From Lophius americanus (Eukaryota > Chordata > Actinopteri > Lophiiformes > Lophiidae), in NCBI GenBank assembly GCA_037951165.1, contig JBBDHG010000019.1, forward strand, positions 7,967,001 through 8,031,000: DNA of 64,000 nucleotides, in the 5' to 3' direction. Positions 25,271-35,003 of the stretch are shown in pieces; position 1 is the stretch's first letter, and each line of letters opens with the position of its first letter. The notes below the pieces were generated by a model. That model was not told where the DNA came from. It made no database searches and saw only the letters and a program-made list of their open reading frames with translations. Made by a program: the position numbers and the translations under genes.

Positions 25271-26146
25271 TCAGAGCTGGGGCTGCAAATAAAGACCACT
25301 TGATAGTCGATTAATCTATCGATTATTGAAATGATTTATAATCTGATATTTTTTTTCTCATGGTTAAATAAAGGTCAAGTGGAAATAAAAATAAATACAC
25401 AATTACTAAATGGCTCTTATTAAACGCTATTAGCTTTTGAGTTTAGCTTTAGATAGTTTTTTTTGGCACATACAAACTAACAATAAAGATGAATTCTTCT
25501 TTCCATAATATGTCTTTAGTGAATTTTACCTCTTTTATAACAGACTGTTAAACCAAACAGGTTACTATACCACCAGTATATTTGCTGAACGGGAATTCGG
25601 TCCTCTCATGTTGTATCTATTTGGCACATCGCTGCTGATACGAATGGTAAATAAAAATACAGCAGTTTCTCTGGAATCAATTCAAACCTGCATGTAAATT
25701 TAGGAAAATAAACAAGGGGTTAAAAAAATACAATCAGTGCTTTGTGCATTCTCTAGTCAACAACTACATTAGGCCAAATCGTTTGCATGTTGGAATCGTT
25801 AGACACGCACACACGTGTGCACCCGGTGAACAGCATTTTGGTTTCACAAGATTTAAAAATAGGCACCTTAAACCTAACAGAAACGTGATACATTTTAACA
25901 ATGAAATAGTTAGCCAGCTAACTAGTTTAGTGAGACGAGTCTTGATGGTCTACAGATTCAACATGTCTCCGCTCCAAATGCTCCAGCATTACCTCAACAG
26001 GACAGCGTTGCAAATTTTGCAGTTTACAACAAAAGGTTTTCTGTGGCGATGGTGTTGCCATGGGGCTACTGTTTCCTTTCTTCTTATTACTGGGGGTCAT
26101 ATGCGATGTTCGATGACATCAACGACTAATCGACTATCAGTCAAGA
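25271..26146. mobile_element. hAT-like non-autonomous element
   Basis: The left end, CAGAGCTGGGGCTGCAAATA followed by TGATAGTCGATTAATC (25301-25316), resembles the CAGGGCTGCAACTAACGATT terminus of vertebrate hAT elements. The right side has GACTAATCGACTATCAGTCA (26124-26143), whose reverse complement shares TGATAGTCGATTA-TC with the left side: an inverted repeat of about 15 of 17 bases. The outermost right terminus seems lost or diverged. The interior has no transposase and includes a 159-codon open stretch on the plus strand at 25744-26223 that I regard as chance. Confidence 0.5.
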
Positions 26147-26475
26147 GTTGTGTATATTTGCATCGATGCTCATTAATATTAATCCATACAGTAAGTCCTG
26201 CAGAGCTACGAATGGTTTCATAAAGGTTTGTCTAAACTCTAATCTAACAATAAATAACTGCAGGCTTATAAAAAATAAAAAGGAAATGAGATCAAATACA
26301 TCTTATAACTACCCCAGTACCATCGTCCCCGACAAGTGTACCCCCCTGATCGAACTCCTCAAATTAAATGTGATTCATTAATAATCTCAAACAGTCCATA
26401 TTGACTCAATCCAACCCAGTAAAATATGATACATACAAGATAGACCTACTGCACTCGTTCATTTGCATGAAATTA

Positions 26476-26555
26476 CTCCAGCGCTGGGGACTTGACCCCC
26501 AACCTTCACGATAAATGGAGGACCACTCTGCCTCCTGAGCCACAGCTGCTCCGCA
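26476..26555 (-). repeat. tRNA-derived SINE head
   Basis: On the minus strand it reads GGAGCAGCTGTGGCTCAGGA then GGCAGAGTGGTCC and ends GTTGGGGGTCAAGTCCCC. TGGCTCAGGAGG fits an A box and GGTCAAGTCCC a degenerate B box of RNA polymerase III promoters. This is the head of a widespread teleost tRNA-like SINE; it is not a functional tRNA, since the stems do not close. Confidence 0.7.
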
Positions 26556-27289
26556 AAGGCTTGCATCTCCTAGCTATCCAAAACTTAAAGATTCCTTGCA
26601 AGCACACAGGAAATTTGCCAAGCTTTGAAGCAACTTTAAAATAATGGCCATTCGATGTAGAAGCGGTTTCACGAGATTGCATGTAAGGCCAAAGCTTTTC
26701 TCCATGAACTTATGTTGTGAAAAAGAATTGGTTTTTAAACAGTGGATAATTATTTTTTTTAGTGCCATGAACACTGTGAAAATAATTGTTTTAATATCAG
26801 AATTTGATCTACTTGGTCTCATAACATTGGTTGAGTCAAGAGCTGAACGGCCGAATCGTTGGCAACAGTACTCTGATAGTGTGCAGTATCCACTCATCTA
26901 GGTACTTTTCTCCACAGCAGAAGTGTTTTGGTGTTGAGCACCATTGCCTTAAATGAACGGTACCTTGCCTCTGGCAGTTTATCCAGATCTCTTCCTCCAG
27001 CATTAAAATAATTTAGCAGAATCTGGCGGTCAAGTTCCAGACTGCAATCTAGATTGCACCTCAGCTCAACTCTCCCTATTAAAGACTCTAAAGTGGTCTT
27101 CAAGCGTCAAAATGATGTTGATGTCAAAGACTGCACCAGGGTTATGTCGAGCAACCCGTCCATAGCCTCAGGAAGCAGCGAGATATTTTCTTTAATATGG
27201 GACCATAAGTTCATGAAGTAAATATGTCCTGCACTAAGTATAAAGCATTCAGTGAGTGATTACCTCCATCTCACAAGACAGAACACATG

Positions 27290-27795
27290 TAAGCCGGGCG
27301 TGCACTGTATGACTTTTCAGTAGTTGCCGTTCAACTCGCACAATACAAATCAAATCAAACGTTTGTGGAAGCTCACAACTGGTGTCCTCACACTGTACGA
27401 TCAGATCCTCCCTTACGGCATGAGTGCTCACACTGTATGACCTGTCCAGTTTCTGCAGCCTGTTGTCGCTATTTACAATTATCTTATTAGCCACAAACTG
27501 ACTGACTACCTATTACTTATTATTTTTATTATTACAACACGTTGTGTCACCATGGCAACTCAGACACTCCGCAACCTCTCAAAGGCGCAGTGAGAAAAGA
27601 AGTTGCTGACATCAGCCGTTCAACTCTAGATTCTGCTAAAATTTCGGACACGCCAAAAACCTTACGATCATCTGACATTGTAGGGGGGCTGCTAATCGGC
27701 AGTCGTGATCCGCGTGTCAGTTGGGCTCAAATCATACAGAGTGACGTGGCTTTCCTCGTGCCAAAAGCTGTCAACAGTATAGTATGATTATAGTA
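27290..27795. repeat. Dispersed repeat family, copy 2
   Basis: This copy matches the element at 21883-22910 but without the LINE insertion: CTGCAGCCTGTTGTCGCTAT near 27455, TATTACAACACGTTGTGTCA near 27529 and GCGCAGTGAGAAAAGAAG near 27584. The words CACTGTATGAC, CACTGTACGATC and CACTGTATGACC recur in the left half, and TACAGAGTGAC near 27735 is close to their reverse complement, which hints at terminal inverted repeats. Class unknown. Confidence 0.55.
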
Positions 27796-28269
27796 TGATT
27801 TTCCATAACGGTGGTCTGGATCTAGACATTTGTCTGACCTTTCACTGATATATATATAATCCATTTGAATGAATCTGAATCTACATTATCTCTGCTACAA
27901 ATTTACCGCAATGGCTTGTCTTAACCAAATAAACATTGCTCTCCTCAAAAACAATATTTTAAAATCCTAGACTTTATAATGATCTGGATACAGGTGGACT
28001 CAGTGAGAGAACACCATTGGTAGTCCACACCAGGGCAATTTCACTTTGATGTCATGTAATTACAATCAATTAATATTTTTATTCTCATTTCATATAGGCA
28101 AAAGGTTAAAAAAAAGGCCCATAGACAATTAAAGATGCATCTTTTCCAACAAAGTAAAACAGGTGCTGATTAAAGATCCCTGTTCAAGCCAGTTCAAAGC
28201 TGGTAAATCAGAGATACTGAATAACAACAATATGCGGTTGTCCCATGCTGTATTGATTCAAAGACTGAC

Positions 28270-28720
28270 TTTATAATTGAAACTCCCATCGAATCAGTTC
28301 TGCATTTTGGTCGAAGAGCATAGTAGAAGGAGACAGTTTGTCTCATCAACAGACCATTATTGTTTAGTCGTAACATCCGTTACGGTAGGTCAGTTGACTT
28401 GTCTACATTATGCTGCATTATCTACGTTTGTAAATGGCGCTCAAAAAGTTGCCATTGATGTATCCTGTTCCTGTTCTAGTCCATTAAGATTTGGGTTCCA
28501 CTCTAGCAGTAGTTTTCCTGGCCTGGAGCATCTTCTTTGGTGGTGGAAACACAAAGAACCGGTTTCAAATTTGGCACAGGCTCCGAACCAGCCTTGGAAC
28601 TTCTTTGCTGGGAAACGGCTAAAGGCAAATTTATATCCCCTCTGCGCAGAAAAACATTGTATTGATGTTGTGTTCTACATCGGACAATAAAATATGGATA
28701 ATAATTGCATTGGATCAAAC
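28270..28720. repeat. Probable interspersed repeat
   Basis: The words CTGGCCTGGAGCATCTTCTT, AACACAAAGAACCGGTTTCA and TTTGGCACAGGCTCCGAACC have the style of a non-autonomous DNA element that I know as abundant in fish genomes. A plus-strand open stretch (28277-28690) exists but has no recognisable protein. Ends are not defined. Confidence 0.35.
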
Positions 28721-29228
28721 AGAGCGTTTGGTCTCCTGTGTAAAATACGGATCTAGAGTTTTACACGTGACATAGATCAGACAGATGACGTTTTATATCT
28801 ATGGAGCAACTGCGTATGTTTTTTAAACTTTTAAAACAAACACAGGACTGACAGATCTCGGAAAATAACATGATCCAGGCGTCTTCAACTACTGATGTCC
28901 ACTACGTGCACCATGGATATCCACTGGTGCACGTACATTACTGACATTATGGAACTCCAATACCAGGGATGTCCACTATCACAGATGCTCACTAATAGTG
29001 TTATCCGTGTAGATGACCACTCAAGGTAGGTTCTGATTAATGCAGTCCAGGAATACCCATCAAGACTCTCCAAAGTGTTGGAGATGCTCTGTCCCAGTCA
29101 TAGTTTATTTAATAGTTGACCTTTGTCAGACGCTTACAACTGCAAATTAGTGCTTCTAACACATAAACTTGAGGACAAAATGTTGGCTTGATGTTTAATA
29201 TGTCCCAAATACAAAAACATGCCACTTT

Positions 29229-29420
29229 AATAATAATAATAATAATTTATCCTTTATTAATCACAGTCAGTGATACACAGTACAACACGGAGAAATTATT
29301 TCTCCGTATTTGACCCATCTTCCGGTGTTGCATCTAATCTTAGTCGATGGCATATCAGGTCATATAAGAGAGGCCGAGCTGCAGCCACTCTCTCCTGACC
29401 GTTGGACTGAGGAAGAGTAG
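29229..29420. repeat. Interspersed repeat remnant with AAT run
   Basis: An (AAT)n run at 29229-29247 is followed by TTTATCCTTTATTAATCACAG, GGAGAAATTATTTCTCCGTA and TTTGACCCATC, wording seen in a common teleost dispersed repeat (usually ending in a statement equivalent to TTTAACCCATCC). The hairpin GGAGAAATTATTTCTCC is a near-perfect palindrome. It lies in intron 1 just inside the CpG-rich region. Confidence 0.4.
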
Positions 29421-30610
29421 GGCCAGCAGGCATGAATGGGGACGCACTGAAGGTTAGGAGGCTTTTATGAATGAGCCGGCGTCACGTCACAGCAGCGCAA
29501 ACATCCCCTACGGTGCCCTTCGCCCTTCCACCCCCTCGACAGAGATCTGCAAGACAGGCATTCCTGCCGAGCACAGCGCCATGTAGCCTGACAGAGCCAG
29601 GAGTTGTAGATATAGGATAATAGAGTCGTAAAACAGCAAACTGAAAGCCGGTCATTTAAACGCTTCTGGCGTGCTCGCTCATACCTCTCCACATTTCCCT
29701 TAAAGCTTTATTTCTCTTGGCAAAAGCTGCCCCTGCATACTTAAAACACGTCCCCCTGTTTAAACCTCCGTTCGTGTCGTTTCTAACCGCTTCTAACACC
29801 TCATAAATACGATTCAGATCCTAAAGTTGATTATAAGCGTCCGCGACGCGGGCCTCTACATTTCGTGAGACCAAACAGCACGACCCACGGGTTCGTCTGG
29901 CGAACGGGAAAAGCACAGAGAAGATCTTTATGAGCCGAGAAGATCGTGTGCGCTCAGACACGTTTTTTTTTCAGGGCACGTCGCGTCTGCAATCGGTATA
30001 TTTATGAATGGAGCGCGGTAGGCTATGCAAATGAGGGCGATTGAGAAAGAGATGGCGGATGAGGCATATCGGATATCTCATATCCTGTGAGACTTCCCCC
30101 TCCGGTTGGAAGCAAACACACAGATGTGAGCAAATAACGAGGCCAAAGTGCCTCCTGGAACAACTCGGGCGGATTCGTTTGCCACCGATCGGCGTACAAA
30201 TGTGCTGACATTGTTCTCCGTTTCTAAAGAGGTGTCACTCCCGACGTGTCGGACTTTCTAAGTTGTGCTGCAACAGGGCCTTCTCTCTGGCTTTAGATCC
30301 TTTCAGAAAATGTTTCCGATCCACCCACGCCGACTCCCCTCCTCCTCCTCTTCTTCTTTCTCTTCTGCCTTCTCGAGACTAGTCTACGCCGAGGTGGGGG
30401 CCCTAAAAACCCTCTTCCTTCCACGGCACTGTCAATGCATTCAGCAGGGCACCACATCCCACCGGATGGGATTTACGTGTGCATTAAAGAGCAATAAAAC
30501 ATGACCACGAGCGTGGCGTTTAAGGTTGCACATTCCTCCCAAGTTGCCCTGCTCATCTACAAGTTGTAGGCAGTGGGAGAAAAGACACATCTTTTAGTCA
30601 GAGTACTCAC

Positions 30611-30636
30611 TCGTTTGGGTGTGTTTCTTCTATCAT
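30611..30636 (-). CDS. spred2: SPRED2-like coding exon 1 (start codon)
   Basis: This 26-bp coding part reads M-I-E-E-T-H-P-N and the first two bases (GA) of an Asp codon, then a strong donor (GTGAGT). It closely matches the start of SPRED2, which begins M-T-E-E-T-H-P. The ATG at 30636-30634 has A at -3. The split Asp codon is completed by the first base of exon 2, giving D-D-S-Y-I-V-R-V as in the family. It is too short to be noticed as an open frame; the assignment rests on the family match, the donor and the phase. The exon lies in the CpG-rich promoter region, 18.6 kb upstream of exon 2. Confidence 0.9.
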
Positions 30637-30978
30637 TTTCTCGTTTCACCTCAGGTAATGTACCACGAAGGCTGCATACTTCTTGCTCGTCATTCTTTCA
30701 CCGCAGGTTTTCCAATTCCGCATAAATCCCCCCTGCGCCTTTGTGCGAGTGTCGGCTCTTGAGTTTGCCTTCGGTTTGACTGTGCCCCCTTCTTCTTTCC
30801 CCCCCTTGCTTCCCTCTCTTCGAACCCCGGAGCCACCCAGTTCCGTCCGGATCGCGAACGCTCCTGTCCGGGAACTTCAGCGCACCATCGCCGTCTTCAG
30901 TGGTTCACACACGGGCTGGATACGGACAGTTTAGTAGCCCAATCCAGCTCTTCTCTTCGTCCCCCCTCCTCCCCAAGC

Positions 30979-31015
30979 GCACACACACACACACACGCGC
31001 GCACGCACACACGCG
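30979..31015 (+). repeat. CA/CG-rich microsatellite near promoter
   Basis: A (CA)n tract passing into CGCGCGCACGCACACACGCG lies about 360 bases upstream of the start codon, inside the CpG-rich region. Alternating purine-pyrimidine sequence of this kind can adopt Z-DNA. Confidence 0.9.
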
Positions 31016-31241
31016 GAAACGCAAAACACACACTCTGCTTTTTTTTTAGTCCTAGGAAGGCGACTTCTTAGGACTCCGGCTCCGGTTGTTCGTATAAAGC
31101 GCCTTGTCGCTGTCGTTGCCGAGGGGTGGCCCCGCTAGAGCCCCATCTCGGTCTACTCCATGTTGGATTGCAGACAGGCGAGTTGCTCCAACGACGTCGG
31201 GGGAGGGAGAGTAGAGGAGGAGGAGGAGGGAGCGAGGGGAG

Positions 31242-31242
<1 letters not shown>

Positions 31243-31273
<31 letters not shown>
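31243..31273. repeat. Run of 31 G (poly-C on the gene strand)
   Basis: An uninterrupted run of 31 G on the plus strand follows a purine-rich stretch of GGA triplets from 31201. On the gene's strand it is a C run just upstream of, or within, the 5' UTR. Such a tract can form a G-quadruplex or i-motif and is unstable in length; the exact number may be a sequencing or assembly estimate. Confidence 0.95.
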
Positions 31274-31274
<1 letters not shown>

Positions 31275-32939
31275 GTACAGGGCGGAAGCGGTGACGTCGG
31301 TCTACATTTTGGTGGAGGGCCCACAATGGCTCCAAGTATCAAGCTTAGTTCTGGTGGATTCAATGTCCGAGGCTGCAGTTCTAGATGGATGGATAGATGG
31401 ATTACTCACGCCGTACAAATACACAAATTCAAGATGTAATGAATTGGGTTAGGGTTAGAATCCAAATCCACTCTAGAACAGCTGTAAAACAGAAATCCAA
31501 TCTGTTATATTATTCTGTACACTACTTGGAGCTGTGGTTGTTATGGTTGTTTCTATGAAAAGCTGTTGCATATCTTTCTTCTGAAATATATAAGAGAGTT
31601 ACATCCCTTCACATACAGATAAGAGAACATGCTATGGTTTATATGCTGGAGGTGTTGGTTTTTTTTAAGCCAGCTTCCTCGTAAAATAGATTAAAATATA
31701 GGAAGAAAACGACATTAGAGTTTTCATTTTATTGCAAACTCAAAATGCACGCACAGGGACTAAAAATAAAGATTAACACGATTTTCTGGTTAATTTTGTG
31801 ATCTTCTTTTTTTTTTACCACCATATCAAAGTAATCCTTGACAACTTTGCAGTATTTGATAGCTTTTGTGAAGTAGTCGGCAGGATTAGGCTCTTCTAGC
31901 ACTTATTGATCTCTGAAAACGTGGGGAAGTTGGATAATTAACCGCTTTTGTTTTCGTTGAGTGCTGCCGGATATGTGAATCGTCCGCAGTCTCGAGCATT
32001 GTTTCCAGGTTCATACCTGGGCGAGGAATCAACGCTTCTTAGTTTACAACCGTGGTCGTGTAGCGCCCTCAGCTGGTGATTCGTGCATACTAGATGACCG
32101 AAGTAGAGCTTTAATGAGGCTGCGAGGACCCCTATGGGTAGTTAACGTTACTGCAGGGGCGATAGGTTGTTTTTGTTTGTTTGTAATAGACATAGTTCAC
32201 AAAATAATGTTACACTAAAAATTCAATTTAATAGATGTAAATATGAGTCACTTTGACAATATTTTGTATTCAGAATTTCTACTATAAAAGCAATGATGAA
32301 ATGTTGTAACCAAAAAAACAAACATATTGAACGACAAAAAGAAAGAAAAAAATCTACATAAAGTCTTGGGTGAACCATAGCAGCAATACAGCTGAAACCA
32401 CAGAATAAGAAGTAAAAAAATATCTTTCCTTTTATTCCTAATACGCCTACATATTATATGATGACAAAAAAGGATTTGTAAAGAATTTGCTGATAGGTTG
32501 CAAAGGTTTTACATGCAGCAGGCACATGTTATTAAATAAATCGGACAGTGGTGGACAAATTTTTTGTAGACATTTTTTTTTTCTATAAAATGGATTAAAA
32601 CATTTTTTTTATCAGGGGTACATGGCTGAAAAAAATAATCAATAGCGGTAATTTACTGAAAGCCGCTAGTTTGAGAGCCACAGCTTTTAACGAAAGGATT
32701 GTAGTAAACAATACTAGTGTTTCTATTTAACATCTAATTACTGTCTTCAGAAAATCCTGAGAATGCCTGGCCCTGCCTTATACTCAAATCAATTAAAGAT
32801 TATATTTGCTAAATGAAGTTATGTCAACTGGTCCCACAAAAATCATTTTAATAAAGATTTAAAAAAAACTTAGAAAACCAACTAGTAGTAAATATTTTAA
32901 GACAAATTTCACGTAACCCTCTGAATGCAACATCATACA
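31274..32939. other. No gene seen
   Basis: This stretch upstream of the promoter falls quickly to AT-rich, low-CpG sequence with poly(T) and poly(A) tracts. I see no reading frame, RNA gene or clear repeat copy in it. Confidence 0.7.
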
Positions 32940-32953
32940 GTTATGTTGATTTT

Positions 32954-34989
32954 CTTCTTGTTCTTTTTGCTGTTCCCTTTAGGGATCAACGCAGCGGATC
33001 ATCTGTTCCCATCTTGCCCCTTCCTCTTTCATTCCTCCGTCACAAAAACCTACTCCATGTCCTCTTTCGCCACCTCCACAAACATCTTCTTTGGTCTTCA
33101 CCTGTTTCCCCTACCTGGCAGCACCATCTCCAGCATTATTCTATCAATAGAGCCACTATCCCTCCTTTTCACATTTCCAAATCTCAATCTGGCCTCTTTT
33201 ACTTAGTCTCCAAGAAATCTAACATGGCCTATCCAGGTTAGCCCAGATTGCCCCTCTTTCATCATCAGAGACAGAGGGATAATTCTTTTATTTCTAATTT
33301 TGTCCATCCTCGTCACTCCCAAAGAACATCTAAACATCTTCAACTCTGCCACCTCCAGCTCTGCCTCCTGTCTTTTGCTCGCTGCCACCGTCTCTAAACC
33401 ATCTGGTATCATCTTTATGCTGGTATAAACCTTTTCCTTCACTCTTGCTGTCACTCTTCTGTAACAGATAACTCCCGACATTCTACTCCACCCACTCCAT
33501 CCTGCCTGCACACACTTCCTCATCTCTTTTCTACACTCCACATTGTTCTGAACAATTGATCCCAAGTACTTGAACTCCTGCACATTCTCCATCTCTGCTC
33601 CTTGTAGCCTCACCGTTCCACCTGCGTTCCTTTCATTCAAACACCACTCCACTACCACCCCAGGTTTTCTTCCACCAGCTCCCTGCTCTCACTACGGATC
33701 ATAATGTCATCTGCGAACATCATAGTCCAAGGTCACTCCTGCCTGACTTCCTCTATCTGCCTGTCCATCACCATAGCAAGCAAGAAAGGGCTCAGAGCCA
33801 ATCCTTGGTGCGGCCCCACCTCCACCATGAATCCATTTCCTCCCTCAGCAATGTGTTTTACACTCTCTCAAATCCACAAAGACAAAATGTAACTCCTTCT
33901 GGCTATCTCCATCAGCACTCTCAAAGCAAACATCTGAGCTGTAGAGCTCTTTCTTGGCATGAAACCATAATGCTGATCACATATTGTCACCTATTTTCTT
34001 AACCTGGCTTCCACTACTCTTTTCCAGATCTTCATTGTGTGGCTCGTCTGCTTTATACCCCTGTAGTTGCTGCAGCTTTGCAAATCACCTTTGTTATTTA
34101 AAATCGACACCAGTGCACTTTTCCTTCATTCCTCAGGCATCCTCTCCCTCTCCAACATAGTGTTGAACGAGCTAGTTAAATACTCCACTCCCTTCTCTCC
34201 TAGACACCTCCATTCCTCCACCACTATGTAATCAGGACCAACCGCCTTTCCTTTCTTCATCCTATTCAGAGCTGCTCTCACGTCCCCTCACTCTCTCCTC
34301 ACTTTTAAGTAGATTTCAATCACTATCCTTAATCACCCCAACCTGCAGCATACCCTTCCAATCTTGATCCCCGGCCTCACCCATTGGTACAAGCCTTTTC
34401 CTCTATCCTTAGTCTCCTATCCCTCATACAACTCTTCACAGGCCCCTTTTTTAGTTTTTGCTACCTCACTCTTCACCTTACGTCTCCTCTCCTTGTTTTC
34501 CTGCTCCTGAATCTTCTCATTCCACCAGAAAAGGCTCCTTATTTTCTCTCCTCTGCCCAGATGACACACCAAGAGCCTTCTTACATGTCTCACTTATCAC
34601 ATTTGCTGTAGTAACCCAGTCATATGGCAGTTCTTCATTACTACCCAGAGCACATATCAACTCCTCTCTGAAGTTCACACAGTTATTCAGCTTCCACATT
34701 TGATCATCTGGTCCACTCCACCTTTGCTCTTTTCCCTCTTTTGTACTACCAGAGTCATCCTTCATGCTACCATTGTATGCTGTGTGTCTTCGTTCTCTCC
34801 TGTCACAAACCTGCAGCCTCCGATCTCTTTCAGATGCATCAGAACACGATGTTGTCCACCTTTGTGCTCCTACCTCTGCATGTAAATTCTCTCCCAGCTT
34901 TAAATCAACATTTTGGGCATAAGTGTTGACAACATTCATCATCAAAACTCCAATTTCTATCTTCTTACTCATCACCATGTCCAACACCT
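32954..34989 (-). mobile_element. RTE-like LINE, 5'-truncated, with target-site duplication
   Basis: The minus strand encodes, in order from 34987, the end of an endonuclease domain (V-V-N-T-Y-A near 34920), a linker (F-R-E-E-L, then A-L-G-S-N-E-E-L-P-Y-D-W near 34640), reverse transcriptase with K-A-V-G-P-D (34231-34252) and S-N-Y-R-G (34060-34078), the catalytic F-A-D-D (33706-33717), and the C-terminal region E-F-K-Y-L-G-S (33557-33577) with L-G-V-T-R-M-D-K-I-R-N. Stops and frameshifts break the frame. The 3' end is short with an AAGAACAAGAAGAA tail. The identical 14-mer GTTATGTTGATTTT lies at 32940-32953 and 34990-35003, a target-site duplication. Clade assignment (RTE-like) comes from the F-A-D-D form and the short tail. 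Confidence 0.88.
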
Positions 34990-35003
34990 GTTATGTTGAT
35001 TTT

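Larger units (their letters stand above)
12043..30610 (-). other. spred2: Intron 1: long, with repeat copies but no gene
   Basis: The first intron is about 18.6 kb. Repeat copies occupy 13087-13500, 21883-22910, 25094-26146, 26476-26555 and 27290-27795; they are listed separately. The rest (12100-13080, 13600-21880, 22920-25080, 26560-27280 and 27800-29740) has no frame or RNA gene I can defend. Stretches of complex, non-repetitive sequence at 14600-14770, 16610-16780 and 19440-19560 could be regulatory; the last has two GATA-type motifs (TGATAGATAA). Alternative first exons of the gene cannot be excluded. Confidence 0.65.
1400..30636 (-). other. spred2: SPRED2-like gene, coding span (six coding exons)
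   Basis: The coding sequence joins 30611-30636, 11850-12042, 11598-11766, 10644-10708, 2404-2562 and 1400-2188 on the minus strand. All five introns have GT-AG ends and the joined frame stays open for 466 residues plus TGA. Family knowledge: SPRED proteins bind neurofibromin through the EVH1 domain and sit at the membrane through the Cys-rich Sprouty domain, which dampens RAS-RAF-ERK signalling. The N-terminus, the EVH1 sequence and the linker resemble SPRED2 more than SPRED1 or SPRED3 as I remember those proteins. Introns, first to last, are 18568, 83, 889, 8081 and 215 bp. The a or b teleost paralogue is not resolved. Gene identity is close to certain; exact transcript ends are unknown. Confidence 0.95.
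29750..31300 (-). promoter_or_regulatory. spred2: CpG-rich promoter and 5' UTR region of the SPRED2-like gene
   Basis: CpG dinucleotides are frequent from about 29750 to 31300 (for example around 29840-29990, 30780-30900 and 31060-31210) and scarce on either side, which is the signature of an unmethylated vertebrate promoter. The start codon of exon 1 lies inside. No convincing TATA box is seen, so initiation is probably dispersed. The transcription start and the length of the 5' UTR, including any non-coding exon, cannot be fixed from sequence. The G-run at 31243-31273 and short upstream ORFs fall in the same region. Confidence 0.7.

Noticed and set aside
25744..26223. 159-codon plus-strand open frame in intron 1
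   Set aside because: It lies within the hAT-like element, has no recognisable domain, and its frame covers the terminal inverted repeat; chance is the simplest explanation.
26476..26555. Possible tRNA gene
   Set aside because: A and B boxes are present but the acceptor and anticodon stems do not pair; it is a SINE head.
31052..31452. Proline- and glycine-rich frames around the G-run
   Set aside because: They are produced by translating the homopolymer; no start context or homology supports them.
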